A DNA stretch of 64,000 bases from JBFHFS01 sp041583495 (GCA_041583495.1 JBFHFS010000023.1:1-64000); one strand, 5' to 3'; positions 54,127 to 63,175 are shown, counted from the stretch's first letter. The notes: generated by a model not told the origin, from the sequence alone. Program-made: numbers and translations.

Positions 54127-54943
54127 AACCCAAACCATTGGCCAGTCGCTCATACAGCATGGACCAGAAAGCCGCAGAGTTTACCTGATGCACCTTCATC
54201 TTCAGGACTTCCCGGGAATCATCGACACAATAGAAACGCTTTCCATAAAAAACGGATACACCAAAATATTTGCTAAAATACCCGCCCATTTGGGCGTTTC
54301 CTTTAAGGCAGCAGGTTACGAATTAGAAGCGATGGTACCAGGGTTCTTCAACGGAGAGGAAGATGCCTTTTTCATGGCCCGGTATCTCGAAGATCAAAGA
54401 CGAAAGCCCAATGTAAAAGAGCTGGAGGCCTTTCAACAGCTTTTGTTGGAAGCAGCCCCCGGGGAGTTGGCGCCCCTTGGCCCTCACCATCTGATTCGAA
54501 AGCTCGGGGAAAAGGATGTTGGAGCCATGATCGCTGTTTTCAGGAAAGTATTCGACAGTTATCCATTCCCTATTTTCGACCCTCAGTTTTTAATTAATAG
54601 TATGCAGGAGGAAACCCGGTATTTTGGTCTTTTCAAGAAAGATGAACTGGTGGGCATCAGCTCGGCAGAATGCAACGACCGGCAAAAACACGCCGAGATG
54701 ACCGACTTTGCGGTGCTGCCCAGCCAACGGGGAAAAAATATTGCCACTCATCTTCTCCGGGAGATGGAGACTTACCTCCTAGACAAAGGGTTCCAAACCC
54801 TCTACACCATTGCCAGGTTAAAATCGCTCTCCATGAACAAAACCTTTTTGAAAAGTCATTACCGGTATGCCGGCACCCTGACCAACAATACTCAGATAGC
54901 AGGGCGCATTGAGAGCATGAATGTTTGGTATAAAAACATTTAA
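54119..54943 (+). CDS. ablB: Beta-lysine N-acetyltransferase
   Basis: A 274-aa protein whose N-terminal ~120 residues are family-specific (YTKIFAKIPAHLGVSFKAAG, MVPGFFNGEEDAFFMARYL) and whose C-terminal half is a GNAT acetyltransferase domain. The acetyl-CoA loop is VLPSQRGKNIATHLL near residue 198. It should acetylate the epsilon amino group of beta-lysine to give the osmoprotectant N-epsilon-acetyl-beta-lysine. The 8-bp overlap with ablA implies translational coupling. The pair points to a saline habitat. No osmolyte transporter is adjacent. Confidence 0.92.
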   Translation: MDKTQTIGQSLIQHGPESRRVYLMHLHLQDFPGIIDTIETLSIKNGYTKIFAKIPAHLGVSFKAAGYELEAMVPGFFNGEEDAFFMARYLEDQRRKPNVKELEAFQQLLLEAAPGELAPLGPHHLIRKLGEKDVGAMIAVFRKVFDSYPFPIFDPQFLINSMQEETRYFGLFKKDELVGISSAECNDRQKHAEMTDFAVLPSQRGKNIATHLLREMETYLLDKGFQTLYTIARLKSLSMNKTFLKSHYRYAGTLTNNTQIAGRIESMNVWYKNI

Positions 54944-55128
54944 CCCTCTTACCAACTCCAACGGATCAAACCCGTTTCCCATAAGAGCCTTCTGGTTAAT
55001 CCAATATCAAAAACAACCGCCAACCAGCCCGGGTGCCTTTTTTTTGCAACCCGCTGGATTCAGGATCAATAGCACTGACAAACCAAGGAAATTTTAATTG
55101 AATCTCGTTTGACGTCTTTAATCAGGTT

Positions 55129-55917
55129 TTACTGAAGCACCTTCTCTCCCGGCAGCGAAAAAACATCGGAAGGCGCATATCGGTTGGTTAAACGAACATC
55201 CACCTTTTCAGCCAAGGGAACAAACTCCGCGGCCGCAATATCGGGTCGGTTATTTTCGGCTGAAAGATGTGACAAAAACACCACCTGTATGTCGGGATGA
55301 TGGAATTGTTCCAGCAGTTCGAATGCTTGTGTATTGGAGAGATGTCCAACCTGAGAGGAGACCCTCTGTTTCAAAAACTGTGGATAAGGCCCATCCAAAA
55401 GCATTCTCTCATCGTAGTTGGATTCCAGAAAGAGGGCCTGACAGGCCGAAAGATGAGTGGTTACATTTTCGCACGCCGCACCAATATCGGTCATCACCCC
55501 CACGTTAACACCAAGGTGCTCAACCCGGAAGCTGCAGGGCTCAGCCGCATCGTGTTGCTTCAAAAAGGAATGCACCTTAAACCCACCAACGGTAATCACC
55601 TCCCCGGGGGTAAACAAAACCACCTTCTGGGGCCGGTTGGGGCCCCAACTGTTTTTCAAGGTGGCCCCGGTCATATAAACCGGCACATCCAGTTTTTTAC
55701 TCAACACCCGCACACCTCTAAAATGGTCGGCATGCTCATGTGAAATAAAAATAGCCTTCACCTTAGACGGATTAAGTCTTTTTTGCTTCATCCGGTCCAT
55801 CACTTGCCGACAACTAACACCTGCATCGATCAACACCGCATCCTCTTTATTTCCCACATAGTAACAATTCCCATTACTTCCTGAGGCAAGCGCACAAATA
55901 TCTATCATAGATCTCAT
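55129..55917 (-). CDS. YycJ/WalJ-like metallo-beta-lactamase-fold hydrolase
   Basis: A 262-aa MBL-fold protein beginning with the YycJ-type signature ICALASGSNGNCYYVGN. Zinc ligands are in FISHEHADHFRG (HEHADH near residue 62), with VMTDIGAA, ESNYDERML and VGHLSN further on, and FLSHLSAENN near 220. YycJ/WalJ-like proteins are proposed exonucleases involved in DNA-end processing or mismatch repair and in coordinating cell-wall and division; in Bacteroidota the role is unproven. I use ATG 55915-55917; ATG 55906-55908 is an alternative. Its stop is well separated from the convergent ablB. Confidence 0.88.
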   Translation of the reverse strand: MRSMIDICALASGSNGNCYYVGNKEDAVLIDAGVSCRQVMDRMKQKRLNPSKVKAIFISHEHADHFRGVRVLSKKLDVPVYMTGATLKNSWGPNRPQKVVLFTPGEVITVGGFKVHSFLKQHDAAEPCSFRVEHLGVNVGVMTDIGAACENVTTHLSACQALFLESNYDERMLLDGPYPQFLKQRVSSQVGHLSNTQAFELLEQFHHPDIQVVFLSHLSAENNRPDIAAAEFVPLAEKVDVRLTNRYAPSDVFSLPGEKVLQ

Positions 55918-55955
55918 TTTCAATAATTACAAATTCCCACCCCGGCAAAACCCTG

Positions 55956-56621
55956 TCAAAGAATACGATAAACCGGGTCGGCACCTTTCACGAATCTGTG
56001 AAGCAACTCACTCATCAACCTAAGTGCCTCCTCCAGTGTTTCCTGATGGTCAAAGTCGGGAAAGAGGAACAACACCTCCTCACTCTCCTCCTCAATCATT
56101 GTACGAACCGAATCACTGGTGGGGGTTCCAAAGGCCCCCTGCAGGTCCCTGAAGACAGGCAAATAACTGATATTCAACTGCCCTCTGCCAATGCCACAGT
56201 AGGGTTCATCGATCTCGCCAATTCCCATAGCGATGGGCCCATCAATCTTATGAATATCGTAGCCACAGATCGAGAACCCTGTTCGAATCGAGGTAAAATT
56301 CAGGCAATCGACTACATTGTTGACCTCATAGAGTCCTTTTCCAGAGCTCACCCGGCGCAGCAGAGATTCTGCCGAGGGGCGGTAACGGTTAGGGTCCTTG
56401 CCCAAAACCCGGTAGGCACTCTTGAATGAATCCACTACCGGCATATTTCGGATAACCTCCGCATCGATACGTCCCGAAAGATCCTGAATGAAACGGGCCA
56501 TCTCATCTTTTAATTCATCGGACGATTCGGAAACCACCACACCCGACCTTAAGACTCCCAATCTCAGGGCAGGAAACTTTTCTTTTAATTCAGAACTTAT
56601 TTGAATGGTCGCTTTTGTCAT
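55956..56621 (-). CDS. B3/B4 domain protein (PheT-like editing domain)
   Basis: A 221-aa stand-alone B3/B4 domain, the fold found in the phenylalanyl-tRNA synthetase beta chain, where it edits mischarged Tyr-tRNA(Phe). Recognisable segments are SFKSAYRVLGKDPNRYRPSA near residue 70, SLLRRVSSGKGLYEVNNVVD near 84, GYDIHKIDGPIAMGIG near 119 and the C-terminal DFDHQETLEEAL. Single-domain versions are common and may act as trans-editing factors or have unrelated roles. It starts 33 bp or more before the YycJ-like gene on the same strand and may share its transcript. Confidence 0.88.
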   Translation of the reverse strand: MTKATIQISSELKEKFPALRLGVLRSGVVVSESSDELKDEMARFIQDLSGRIDAEVIRNMPVVDSFKSAYRVLGKDPNRYRPSAESLLRRVSSGKGLYEVNNVVDCLNFTSIRTGFSICGYDIHKIDGPIAMGIGEIDEPYCGIGRGQLNISYLPVFRDLQGAFGTPTSDSVRTMIEEESEEVLFLFPDFDHQETLEEALRLMSELLHRFVKGADPVYRIL

Positions 56622-56826
56622 AACCAGTGGCCAAATAAAAAATTGAAGTTAAGAGCCCCTTATGCCGACAGGATGATCAGGCAAGAGGAAAGTCATCAAA
56701 ATTACCAAAAAAATACCGAAGGGCTGGCTGGTTTACCACAAAACATCGCATCCAACCCATTGCCCCCATTCTATGAAATAATGGGTACCTTCGGGCAGTC
56801 GTTGTTCACAGAACAACATCTGAACC

Positions 56827-57528
56827 ATGAATCAACATTGTATGAATGCACAGACACCCGATAAAAACCAACTAAAAGCCGTTCTTTTTGATATGGATGG
56901 TGTGCTGTACAACAGCATGCAAAACCATGCCGACACCTGGATAGGGAGTTTCAGAAAGTTCGGGATAGACTTCAAAGCCGAAGAAGCCTATATGAACGAA
57001 GGCAGAACCGGCAAGAGCACCATCGAAAAGGTCATTCGCGAAACCCTGGGGCGGGAAGCCCATCCGAATGAGGCAGAAACCATCTATGCCGAAAAAACAC
57101 GGTTAATGAACAATGCCCCGCCGGCTGAACCCGTAAAAGGCATAAAAGAGATTCTTTCTTTAGTCCGGCGTAAGGGTCTTAAGATAATCGTTGTGACGGG
57201 ATCGAATCATGCAGGGCTGCTTGAAAAGCTGAATCACGATTTTGCCGTTGCTCCCCAGGATGTTGTCGCGGCCAAAGATGTTACCCGCGGCAAACCCCAT
57301 CCGGAACCTTACCTGAAAGGATTGATAAAAGCCCGGGCTAAAGCAGAGCAGGCCCTGGTAATCGAAAATGCCCCCCTGGGAATAATCTCCGCCAGAGCAG
57401 CCGGCATCTTTACCATCGGTCTGAATACCGGCATCCTCCCCGATTCGATTCTGATTAATGCAGGGGCCAACGAGGTCTTTCCTGACACCTCAGCGCTGAA
57501 AACCTGGGTTGAGAAGTTATTGGAATGA
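56827..57528 (+). CDS. HAD-superfamily phosphatase/phosphomutase (beta-phosphoglucomutase-like)
   Basis: A 233-aa haloacid-dehalogenase-family protein with the catalytic motif I FDMDGVLYNSM near residue 20 (nucleophile Asp and acid/base Asp), a helical cap (FKAEEAYMNEGRTGKSTIEK), motif II VVTGSN near 120, motif III lysine in TRGKPHPEPYLKG near 157 and motif IV VIENAPLGIISARAAGI near 178. This matches the beta-phosphoglucomutase/phosphoglycolate-phosphatase branch. ATG 56827 is used; an in-frame ATG six codons later is possible. The substrate is unknown. It is convergent with the isochorismatase-like gene across a strong terminator. Confidence 0.9.
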   Translation: MNQHCMNAQTPDKNQLKAVLFDMDGVLYNSMQNHADTWIGSFRKFGIDFKAEEAYMNEGRTGKSTIEKVIRETLGREAHPNEAETIYAEKTRLMNNAPPAEPVKGIKEILSLVRRKGLKIIVVTGSNHAGLLEKLNHDFAVAPQDVVAAKDVTRGKPHPEPYLKGLIKARAKAEQALVIENAPLGIISARAAGIFTIGLNTGILPDSILINAGANEVFPDTSALKTWVEKLLE

Positions 57529-57573
57529 CCGGGCCTTTGCGAAAAGAAAAAAAGGTTCTTCGCAAATGCCCGG
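57529..57573. terminator. Bidirectional terminator between HAD and isochorismatase genes
   Basis: Arms CCGGGCCTTTGCGAA (57529-57543) and TTCGCAAATGCCCGG (57559-57573) pair at 14 of 15 positions around an A-rich loop, between two convergent stop codons (57528 and 57583). Flanking U-tracts are short, so the long GC-rich stem must do most of the work. Confidence 0.75.
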
Positions 57574-57582
57574 CCGTAAACC

Positions 57583-58125
57583 TTAATTAACCAACTTCGA
57601 AATATTTTTAAAACCTTCGGCTCCTGCAAAGCGACACAGCTCGAACAAAATAGATTCATAACTGGTAATCAGAACCCCCTCCTGCTCCATTCTTTTCAGA
57701 GCAATTCGCTTATTTTCGGGAGAGCGTGAACTCACACAATCCTCGACCACCACAGGCTTATAACCCCTCTCCAACAGATCGAGGGCCGTTTGTAACAGAC
57801 AGACATGGGTCTCCACGCCGGCCAGAATCACTACCCGTTTAGAGGAAAGTTCAACAAATTCCATGATGGAGGGCTCATCGCAACAGCTAAAGGCTGTTTT
57901 TTCGTTGTGGGGATAATCCAAAACCAGCGCTTCAATTGGCTCGATGGTATCGCCCAATCCTTTCTTATACTGCTCGGTAACCACCATGGGTACCTTCAGT
58001 ACTTTTAACCCTTCGATCAATATCTTCAGGTTTTTCTCCAACCGATCGTTATCGTGTATATGAGGAAACAATTTTTCCTGCACATCAATAACCATTGCCA
58101 AGGCATTTTCTTTCAATATTCTCAT
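57583..58125 (-). CDS. Isochorismatase-family hydrolase
   Basis: A 180-aa cysteine hydrolase of the isochorismatase fold. The nucleophile cysteine is in GVETHVCLLQTA near residue 108, and the acidic residue is in MVIDVQEKLFPH (Asp14). The pattern EQYKKGLGDTIEP near 52 resembles the YcaC/nicotinamidase-like branch. The native substrate is unknown. Its start overlaps the stop of the phosphohexomutase gene by 4 bp, so the two are translationally coupled and probably belong to one operon reading from selD or the KpsF-like gene downward. There is no siderophore or nicotinamide pathway nearby. Confidence 0.88.
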   Translation of the reverse strand: MRILKENALAMVIDVQEKLFPHIHDNDRLEKNLKILIEGLKVLKVPMVVTEQYKKGLGDTIEPIEALVLDYPHNEKTAFSCCDEPSIMEFVELSSKRVVILAGVETHVCLLQTALDLLERGYKPVVVEDCVSSRSPENKRIALKRMEQEGVLITSYESILFELCRFAGAEGFKNISKLVN

Positions 58126-59651
58126 AACCCAAATCTTTTAAAAGCCGAGAGATCCAACAGCTCATATTTCTTAAAAAAACCAAATAATTCGGCGGCAATT
58201 TTTTGCACGCCACCTTCCACTTCCGACTCAATATTAAGGGGGAGCACCGGATCGTGGAGGGAGAGTCGAAGTAAAAACCAACCCTTTTGCTCGGGCGATG
58301 AACAACTAACCCGGACGCCTTCAAAATTGTTGGGAACCAAATCCCAATCGTTCTTACTACCGGCCATAAGTCCCAATTCACCAATGACCTGCTCACCAAT
58401 GGCCCGAAAATCTTCCTTATTGATTTTTAACCTCAGCTCAGTACTCTCGAGCGGGGCCGACAGGTTTTCAATCAAATCGGTAAGTTTTTTGCCCTGAGCA
58501 CGCATTTTGGCCAGGGTAACGATGAGTTTGGTGGCCAGGTAGGCACCATCATCGAGGAAGAAATTTTCCTTAAGGGCAGCATGGCCTGAGGTTTCGATAG
58601 CCAGCCAGGATTCAGTACCCTGGGAGTTGAGGCGAATCGATTCATTAATAACATTTTTATAGCCCCTTTGGAATCTGTGGTGCCGCCCACCCAGTTCATC
58701 CTGGATAAATCGGGCCAGACCATCGGAGGTAATGGAGTCGGTGACAATGGTACTCCCGGGATGTTCCTGAAGAACCATGGCTGAACTCAAGGCAATCAGG
58801 GCATTTCTGTTGATGGGCCTGCCTGTATTGTCTACCAGGGCCGCGCGGTCCACATCGGTATCGAAAATGACCCCCAAATCGGCTCCAGCCTCTTTGACTC
58901 TTCCAGAAACAGAGACCATGGCTGTCGTATCCTCCGGATTAGGCACATGGTTGGGAAACCGGCCATCAGGCTCCAGAAACTGACTGTCACTCACATCGGC
59001 ACCCAATGGTGCCAGAACCCTTTGTGCATAAAATCCCCCGGAGCCATTTCCGGCATCCACCACAATTTTCAATCCCTCCAGCGGGGTCTCGAAATGCTGC
59101 GGATGATTCACTTCCCGGCGCACCAACCCGACCAAAAAATCGGAATAAACAGCCATAAAATCATAGGACGATTGTGCCCCTTTTGTTTCACTGACCATTT
59201 CAGCATTCTCCGCCAGATCCAGAATAGAGCTGATGTCGGCTTTATCGAGTCCACCCCCGGCAGTAAAGAATTTGAGGCCATTGCGGTTATAGGGCAGATG
59301 ACTGGCTGTAAGCATAATAGCCCCATCTGCCGGTCGGTCGCCCAAGCGCGTTGACATGAACATGGCCGGCGTAGAGGCCAGTCCAAAATCGAGCACATCA
59401 GCACCTGCCGAGGTGAGCCCTTCCACCAACTCTTTGGTCAGCTCAGGACCCGAAAGACGGGAGTCACGTCCCACCGAAACAGTGAGCCCCCGGGACTTAT
59501 TGCCCGCACGCTTCAACCAATAAACAAATGCCTGACCCAGCCGAAAGACCACCTGGGGGGTTAAATTCACCGGCTCACCCTTAACACCGTCGATGGCTAC
59601 ACCCCTGATGTCGGAGCCATTTTGTAATTTCTTCCAGTTTACTTCTTGCAT
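58122..59651 (-). CDS. Phosphomannomutase/phosphoglucomutase
   Basis: A 509-aa alpha-D-phosphohexomutase that interconverts hexose-1- and hexose-6-phosphates for nucleotide-sugar and envelope glycan synthesis. Domain 1 carries the phosphoserine loop TASHLPYNRNG (Ser117), domain 2 the metal-binding loop DTDVDRA near 265, domain 3 the sugar-binding loop near 355 (AIETSGHA) and domain 4 a phosphate-binding RVSCSSPEQ near 465. ATG 59649-59651 is chosen since a longer frame would overlap the upstream KpsF-like gene. It lies 4 bp after that gene and overlaps the isochorismatase-like start by 4 bp. Confidence 0.94.
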   Translation of the reverse strand: MQEVNWKKLQNGSDIRGVAIDGVKGEPVNLTPQVVFRLGQAFVYWLKRAGNKSRGLTVSVGRDSRLSGPELTKELVEGLTSAGADVLDFGLASTPAMFMSTRLGDRPADGAIMLTASHLPYNRNGLKFFTAGGGLDKADISSILDLAENAEMVSETKGAQSSYDFMAVYSDFLVGLVRREVNHPQHFETPLEGLKIVVDAGNGSGGFYAQRVLAPLGADVSDSQFLEPDGRFPNHVPNPEDTTAMVSVSGRVKEAGADLGVIFDTDVDRAALVDNTGRPINRNALIALSSAMVLQEHPGSTIVTDSITSDGLARFIQDELGGRHHRFQRGYKNVINESIRLNSQGTESWLAIETSGHAALKENFFLDDGAYLATKLIVTLAKMRAQGKKLTDLIENLSAPLESTELRLKINKEDFRAIGEQVIGELGLMAGSKNDWDLVPNNFEGVRVSCSSPEQKGWFLLRLSLHDPVLPLNIESEVEGGVQKIAAELFGFFKKYELLDLSAFKRFGL

Positions 59652-59655
59652 AACA

Positions 59656-60276
59656 CTATTTCCTTTTTTCCAGATCTGCAGCCTGCCGTGATTTGTCGCC
59701 CAGGTATCCACCATGGTGACGCAAGGCATAATCCTGATTGGTAAAACCAATCCGTTTCATCAATAATACCACTAAAACATCTCCTATTACCGTCATGATG
59801 GTAGTCGAGGTGGTTGGGGTCAGGCCCAATGCACAAACCTCAGGAGGATTACCCGTATAAATGCAGGCCGAAGCAGCCTTTGCCAATTGCGACTCCAGAT
59901 TACCGGTAATCACAATAAAGGGAATTCCCGGGCGAAGGCCCCTTGCAAGGTTGATCAACTCCAGAATCTCACGGGTTTTACCCGAGTTGGAGATCAACAA
60001 CATCAAATCGTTTTCCTGAACCACACCCAGGTCGCCATGTTGTGCTTCGCTGGGATGCAAAAAGACCGCGGGTGTACCCGTACTACTAAAGGTCGTGGCC
60101 ATATTAACCGCAATTTGCCCGGCCTTACCCATTCCGCTGGTAATCAATTTTCCTTTGCGCTGATGCACATAGGTATAGATCAAATCGACAGCCTTCTCAA
60201 ATTCAGCAGTAACAGGGATCCCTGCGACTGCAGCAGCTTCGGCATTGAGAAGTGCTTGTACTTCGTTTTTGAGCAT
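59656..60276 (-). CDS. KpsF/GutQ-type SIS-domain isomerase lacking CBS domains
   Basis: A 206-aa sugar isomerase (SIS) domain protein similar to the N-terminal half of D-arabinose-5-phosphate isomerases. It shows SGMGKAGQIAVNMATTFSST near residue 47, FLHPSEAQHGDLG near 73 and SNSGKTREILELINLA near 97. Classical KpsF/KdsD enzymes are about 320 aa with two C-terminal CBS domains. Here the protein stops after the SIS domain with DKSRQAADLEKRK, so regulation by CBS ligands is absent. The family makes arabinose-5-phosphate for KDO; close coupling to a phosphohexomutase (4-bp gap) fits a role in envelope sugar supply. No kdsA or kdsB is nearby. Confidence 0.9.
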   Translation of the reverse strand: MLKNEVQALLNAEAAAVAGIPVTAEFEKAVDLIYTYVHQRKGKLITSGMGKAGQIAVNMATTFSSTGTPAVFLHPSEAQHGDLGVVQENDLMLLISNSGKTREILELINLARGLRPGIPFIVITGNLESQLAKAASACIYTGNPPEVCALGLTPTTSTTIMTVIGDVLVVLLMKRIGFTNQDYALRHHGGYLGDKSRQAADLEKRK

Positions 60277-60398
60277 GTTAATTATATTTTTCAGTTAGGT
60301 TCCAGAATTCCATATAAGTCAGGAATGCAAAGCCGCACAGCAGAGAGGTGGGCAAAGCAAAAACAAAGGTACCAATTTAATAACAATGACGATAAAAC

Positions 60399-61451
60399 TC
60401 ATTCCAAATATATATCCTTCCCCGAAGCGGTAATTACCTCACCAATCACCTTTGCCTGACTATGTTTTCCACTTTTCATCAGGAAGTCCAGCACATCGTC
60501 CACCTTCTCGGGAGGGACACACATCAACAAGCCCCCGGAGGTTTGTGCATCCCCTGCCACCATTTTCAAATGGGGCTCTACCAACCGCGACACGTGCAGG
60601 TTGGGTTTTACATATTCCAGATTACGGAAAGCCGCTCCCGGCAAACATCCCTCGTCGGCCAGCCGGGCCACCTGTGGTAGCAGGGGCAATTCCTGGCTCT
60701 TAATCACCAGGCTTACTTTACTGGCCTGAGCCATTTTTAAGCCATGCCCAAGAAGGCCGAACCCGGTCACATCGGTAGCGCATTTGATGCCGAACTCCAA
60801 CATGGCATCACGCCCCACATTATTGAGCAACTTCATTTGTTCCAGTGCCATCCGGTAGGGCTCCTCCCCGACCATTTGAAGCCTCTGAGCGGCCACCAAC
60901 ACGCCAATACCCAAAGGCTTGGTAAGAATAAGCATGTCCCCTGGATGGGCCGCGGCATTGGTAATCAATTCATCGGGATGAATGGTCCCCACCACGGCCA
61001 GTCCGAATTTAGGCGGATGATCCTCGATGGTGTGTCCCCCCATTATGAGGGCTCCCGCCTCTTTTACCTTGCTGTACCCGCCCTGTAGTATCTGCTCGAA
61101 AGCCGACAATGGCATTTCCGTGGAGGAAAACATGAGCAGATTCAGCGCCAACAAAGGCTTTCCTCCCATTGCATATACATCGCTCAGGGCGTTGGTAGCC
61201 GCAATCTCACCAAATTCGTAGGGATCGGAACAGATGGGAGGGAAAAAATCGGTGGTAAAGATCAGGGCCGTTTCATCATTCAGGCGAAATACACCGGCAT
61301 CATCATGCGTATCAATATCGACCAATATATCAGGATGAACCATCCGTGGCAATTTTGAAAGGATACCGGCCAATTCACCGGGAGGTAACTTGGCAGAACA
61401 CCCGCCATACTCGACGGTTTTTAACAAATCCACTTTTTCTTCGGCACTCAT
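60399..61451 (-). CDS. selD: Selenide, water dikinase (selenophosphate synthase)
   Basis: A 350-aa enzyme that makes selenophosphate from selenide and ATP. The N-terminal active-site motif is GGCSAKLPPGEL. The catalytic residue is Cys, not selenocysteine, and the usual second cysteine of the GCGCK motif is Ala. ATP-binding segments include DIDTHDDAGVFRL, FTTDFFPPICSDPYEFGEIA and NALSDVYAMGGKPLLALN, and a later region ATDVTGFGLLGH near 222 is typical. The ATG at 61449-61451 is preferred over a TTG four codons upstream. It lies 8 bp after the DUF3343 gene. Only tRNA selenation, via the downstream-acting MnmH, is supported as the product use. Confidence 0.95.
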   Translation of the reverse strand: MSAEEKVDLLKTVEYGGCSAKLPPGELAGILSKLPRMVHPDILVDIDTHDDAGVFRLNDETALIFTTDFFPPICSDPYEFGEIAATNALSDVYAMGGKPLLALNLLMFSSTEMPLSAFEQILQGGYSKVKEAGALIMGGHTIEDHPPKFGLAVVGTIHPDELITNAAAHPGDMLILTKPLGIGVLVAAQRLQMVGEEPYRMALEQMKLLNNVGRDAMLEFGIKCATDVTGFGLLGHGLKMAQASKVSLVIKSQELPLLPQVARLADEGCLPGAAFRNLEYVKPNLHVSRLVEPHLKMVAGDAQTSGGLLMCVPPEKVDDVLDFLMKSGKHSQAKVIGEVITASGKDIYLE

Positions 61452-61459
61452 ACTATTAT

Positions 61460-61693
61460 TCAATTTTCAATGGAATAAACAATTTCAAACTGGTCGAAAA
61501 GAGCTTTACAGGCCACCATGTCAGCGTTTTTTATGGATAAACACATGCCGCACTCCGATGAAATATATTCGGGAACCGGAATGGCCTGGCAAACAATACC
61601 CTTTTCCTGACACAACTTATCGGCTTTCATCACCATGTGTACATTAGGAAAAAGCACCAAAGACTCCCTGGTTTTACGATCTTCTTTACTCAT
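61460..61693 (-). CDS. DUF3343 putative Se/S carrier-like protein
   Basis: A 77-aa protein of the DUF3343 family, annotated elsewhere as Se/S carrier-like. The pattern LVLFPNVHMVMKADKLCQ, then AIPVPEYISSECGMCLSI, carries the CGMC cysteine pair that could hold sulfur or selenium as a persulfide or selenodisulfide. ATG 61691-61693 is used; a GTG one codon upstream is also possible. It lies 8 bp before selD on the same strand, so selenium delivery to SelD is the natural reading, though the mechanism is untested. Confidence 0.85.
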   Translation of the reverse strand: MSKEDRKTRESLVLFPNVHMVMKADKLCQEKGIVCQAIPVPEYISSECGMCLSIKNADMVACKALFDQFEIVYSIEN

Positions 61694-61917
61694 CACAACC
61701 TTTTAACAATTCACTAAATTAATTTTTACAGGAAACCGCCAACCACCTGGTTTTTTCTCAACGCCCACGTTCGCAGAAGTTTCAAAGCCTCTAAAGGAAC
61801 ATTCCAAAGAGTAACTTCAGGAAAACAACAGTGTCAAAAACCAGGACCTGACCACACGCACATTTATCCTATTCCAGACCCATAAAAACCGGCTAGTCCG
61901 CCCTATATGATGGTTCA

Positions 61918-63048
61918 TCACGAAAAGATGGACTCTAAAGAGGTAGCCAGATAATTCAAATCTTCCGGGGTATGAAAGGGAGACAAGGCAATGCGGGCAG
62001 TCCCCGTCGGAAAGGTTTTAAAATGCTTATGAGCCAAAGGAGCACAGTGCAATCCGGCCCTAATCTCTATGCCAAAAAGCTCAAATAACTTCCTGGCAAT
62101 GGCTGAGGGAGGCCAGTCGTTATGCACAATAGAAAACAACCCGCCCTGATTGGCCGGATTGGCCGCTGCAACTACCCTAACCCCTGGTATCGATCTGACT
62201 CTGTCCAATAGGTTCTCCAGGTCACTCTGTTTCCATCTTTTTTGGGGAGGGTTTAGAAGAGCCGCCTGCAAACCTGCTATCCCCACTGTATTGGGGGTTC
62301 CTGCCTCAAACCTGTCGGGCATGACTTCGGGCATCTCAAAACTCTCCGAACGACTGCCCGTCCCCCCTCTGATAAAGTGGGACACCAAAAGAGGTTCTTT
62401 CACAAAGAATCCACCCGTTCCGGTAGGCCCCAGAAGTCCTTTATGCCCTGTAAAGGCCATGAAATCGACCTTCCATTCATCCACCCTAACCGGCACAGAG
62501 CCCAGGGACTGGGTCACATCCATAAAAAAGGGGATAGACCCAAGCGCCTCACGTATGGCTGCAACAGGCTGAATCAAACCATTAACATTGCTCTGATGAT
62601 TTACAATTACCAACCGGGTTTTGGAAGTGATACAACCGGGAATCTCAGAAGGAATGACCAGCCCATCGCTCTCCGCAGGCAGACACTTCCAGGTCGTATT
62701 TTGGCGCACTCTCAAGGCCTCCAATGGTCGCATCACGGCATTATGTTCCAGTGGAGAAACCAATACTTCAGCATCCCCGAGCTTAATTCCCTGAAGCAAT
62801 GTATTGATTGCCTGGGTGGCATTTGCCGTAAAACAGATATGACCCGATTGGCTTGTCCCTAATATATGAGCCACTTCTTCCCGACAGTTCTCCACCATCA
62901 TGGAGGTTTTAAAAACCCGACCATAAGCAGCCCGGCCATAAGTGCCCCCCTCCTCATCCAAAAACTGGTGCATAGCCTCCCCCACTACCCCCGGCTTAGG
63001 AAAGCTTGTACTTGCATTGTCAAAATATTTATTCAAATGAGCCGACAT
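61918..63048 (-). CDS. Class V aminotransferase, cysteine desulfurase/selenocysteine lyase-like
   Basis: A 376-aa PLP enzyme of the NifS-like fold, resembling the EF2568-type desulfurases often found with selD and yedF. The N-terminus is YFDNASTSFPKPGVV. The PLP lysine is in FTGHKGLLGPTG (Lys203), the active-site cysteine in RAGLHCAPLAHK (Cys335), and HQSNVNG near 151 contacts PLP. It should release sulfur or selenium from cysteine or selenocysteine as an enzyme-bound persulfide or perselenide for SelD. It lies between yedF and DUF3343 on the same strand, with a 225-bp gap to DUF3343. Confidence 0.93.
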   Translation of the reverse strand: MSAHLNKYFDNASTSFPKPGVVGEAMHQFLDEEGGTYGRAAYGRVFKTSMMVENCREEVAHILGTSQSGHICFTANATQAINTLLQGIKLGDAEVLVSPLEHNAVMRPLEALRVRQNTTWKCLPAESDGLVIPSEIPGCITSKTRLVIVNHQSNVNGLIQPVAAIREALGSIPFFMDVTQSLGSVPVRVDEWKVDFMAFTGHKGLLGPTGTGGFFVKEPLLVSHFIRGGTGSRSESFEMPEVMPDRFEAGTPNTVGIAGLQAALLNPPQKRWKQSDLENLLDRVRSIPGVRVVAAANPANQGGLFSIVHNDWPPSAIARKLFELFGIEIRAGLHCAPLAHKHFKTFPTGTARIALSPFHTPEDLNYLATSLESIFS

Positions 63049-63175
63049 TTCAGATAGCTTTTGAGATTTTAGGGGATACTCCGGAAAAGAAGATCTAAAG
63101 GGAGAGTCTCAAAATATGCGATACAGCTAACGCTCAACATTTCCAAAGATCCTGAGTTTGTATTTCTTTCTACCA

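Noticed and set aside
55024..55057. Hairpin CCAGC...GCTGG after ablB with an internal run of eight T's
   Set aside because: The T-run is inside the loop, not after the stem, and the stem has a two-base bulge, so it is not a convincing terminator.
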